Positions 5,283 to 5,290 of a stretch of DNA of 5,290 nucleotides are shown here, piece after piece (the first letter of the stretch is position 1; every line of letters starts with the position of its first letter). The notes under the pieces are model-generated. The model did not search any database, was not told the origin of the DNA, and saw nothing but the letters and a program-made list of their open reading frames with translations. Position numbers and translations under genes: made by a program. Source of the stretch: Actinomycetales bacterium (GTDB lineage Bacteria > Actinomycetota > Actinomycetes > Actinomycetales > Dermabacteraceae); assembly GCA_012799425.1 (NCBI GenBank), contig JAAZLF010000252.1, positions 1 through 5,290 of the forward strand, read 5' to 3'.

Positions 5283-5290
5283 TGGTACCG

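Overview
The window reads as ordinary chromosomal DNA from a high-GC Gram-positive bacterium (Actinobacteria). GC content is high throughout. The phosphoenolpyruvate carboxylase fragment has the look of the actinobacterial enzyme, the binding protein is a Tat-type lipoprotein, and the terminators lack strong T-tracts. A Micrococcales lineage such as the Dermabacteraceae (Brachybacterium-like) is a guess from general protein character; the sequence does not prove it.

Layout from left to right: (1) 1-516, minus strand: the N-terminal 172 residues of phosphoenolpyruvate carboxylase (ppc), running off the left edge. (2) 517-661: a short intergenic stretch with a perfect 8-bp hairpin directly behind the next operon and a weak candidate ppc promoter. 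(3) 662-3946, minus strand: a four-gene ABC importer operon transcribed in the order ehuB (lipoprotein receptor), ehuC (permease), ehuD (permease), ehuA (ATPase). ehuC/ehuD share an ATGA overlap and ehuD/ehuA overlap by 8 bp; an 84-nt gap with a possible stem-loop separates ehuB from ehuC. All four subunits resemble the ectoine/hydroxyectoine importer EhuABCD more than generic polar amino acid importers. (4) 3947-4244: a 298-bp divergent control region with three GTnnnAC palindromes packed over the candidate ehuB promoter, plus other repeats. (5) 4245-5048, plus strand: a GntR-family regulator with an FCD ligand-binding domain, divergent from the transporter and its likely regulator. (6) 5049-5192: a short direct-repeat array followed by a long hairpin that probably terminates both gntR and the tRNA gene. 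(7) 5193-5282, minus strand: tRNA-Ser(GCT).

The working model is a receptor that captures a small zwitterionic solute (ectoine-like), two permeases and an ATPase that import it, and a metabolite-sensing FCD repressor that controls the operon. Three points complicate this model. No ectoine-degradation (eut) genes are visible beside the transporter. The regulator is of the FCD type instead of the MocR-type EnuR known from ectoine catabolic clusters. The receptor appears to lack one of the three aromatic residues of the ectoine cage. The ligand is therefore the main open question. I see no mobile element, CRISPR array, phage gene or obviously new multi-gene system here.
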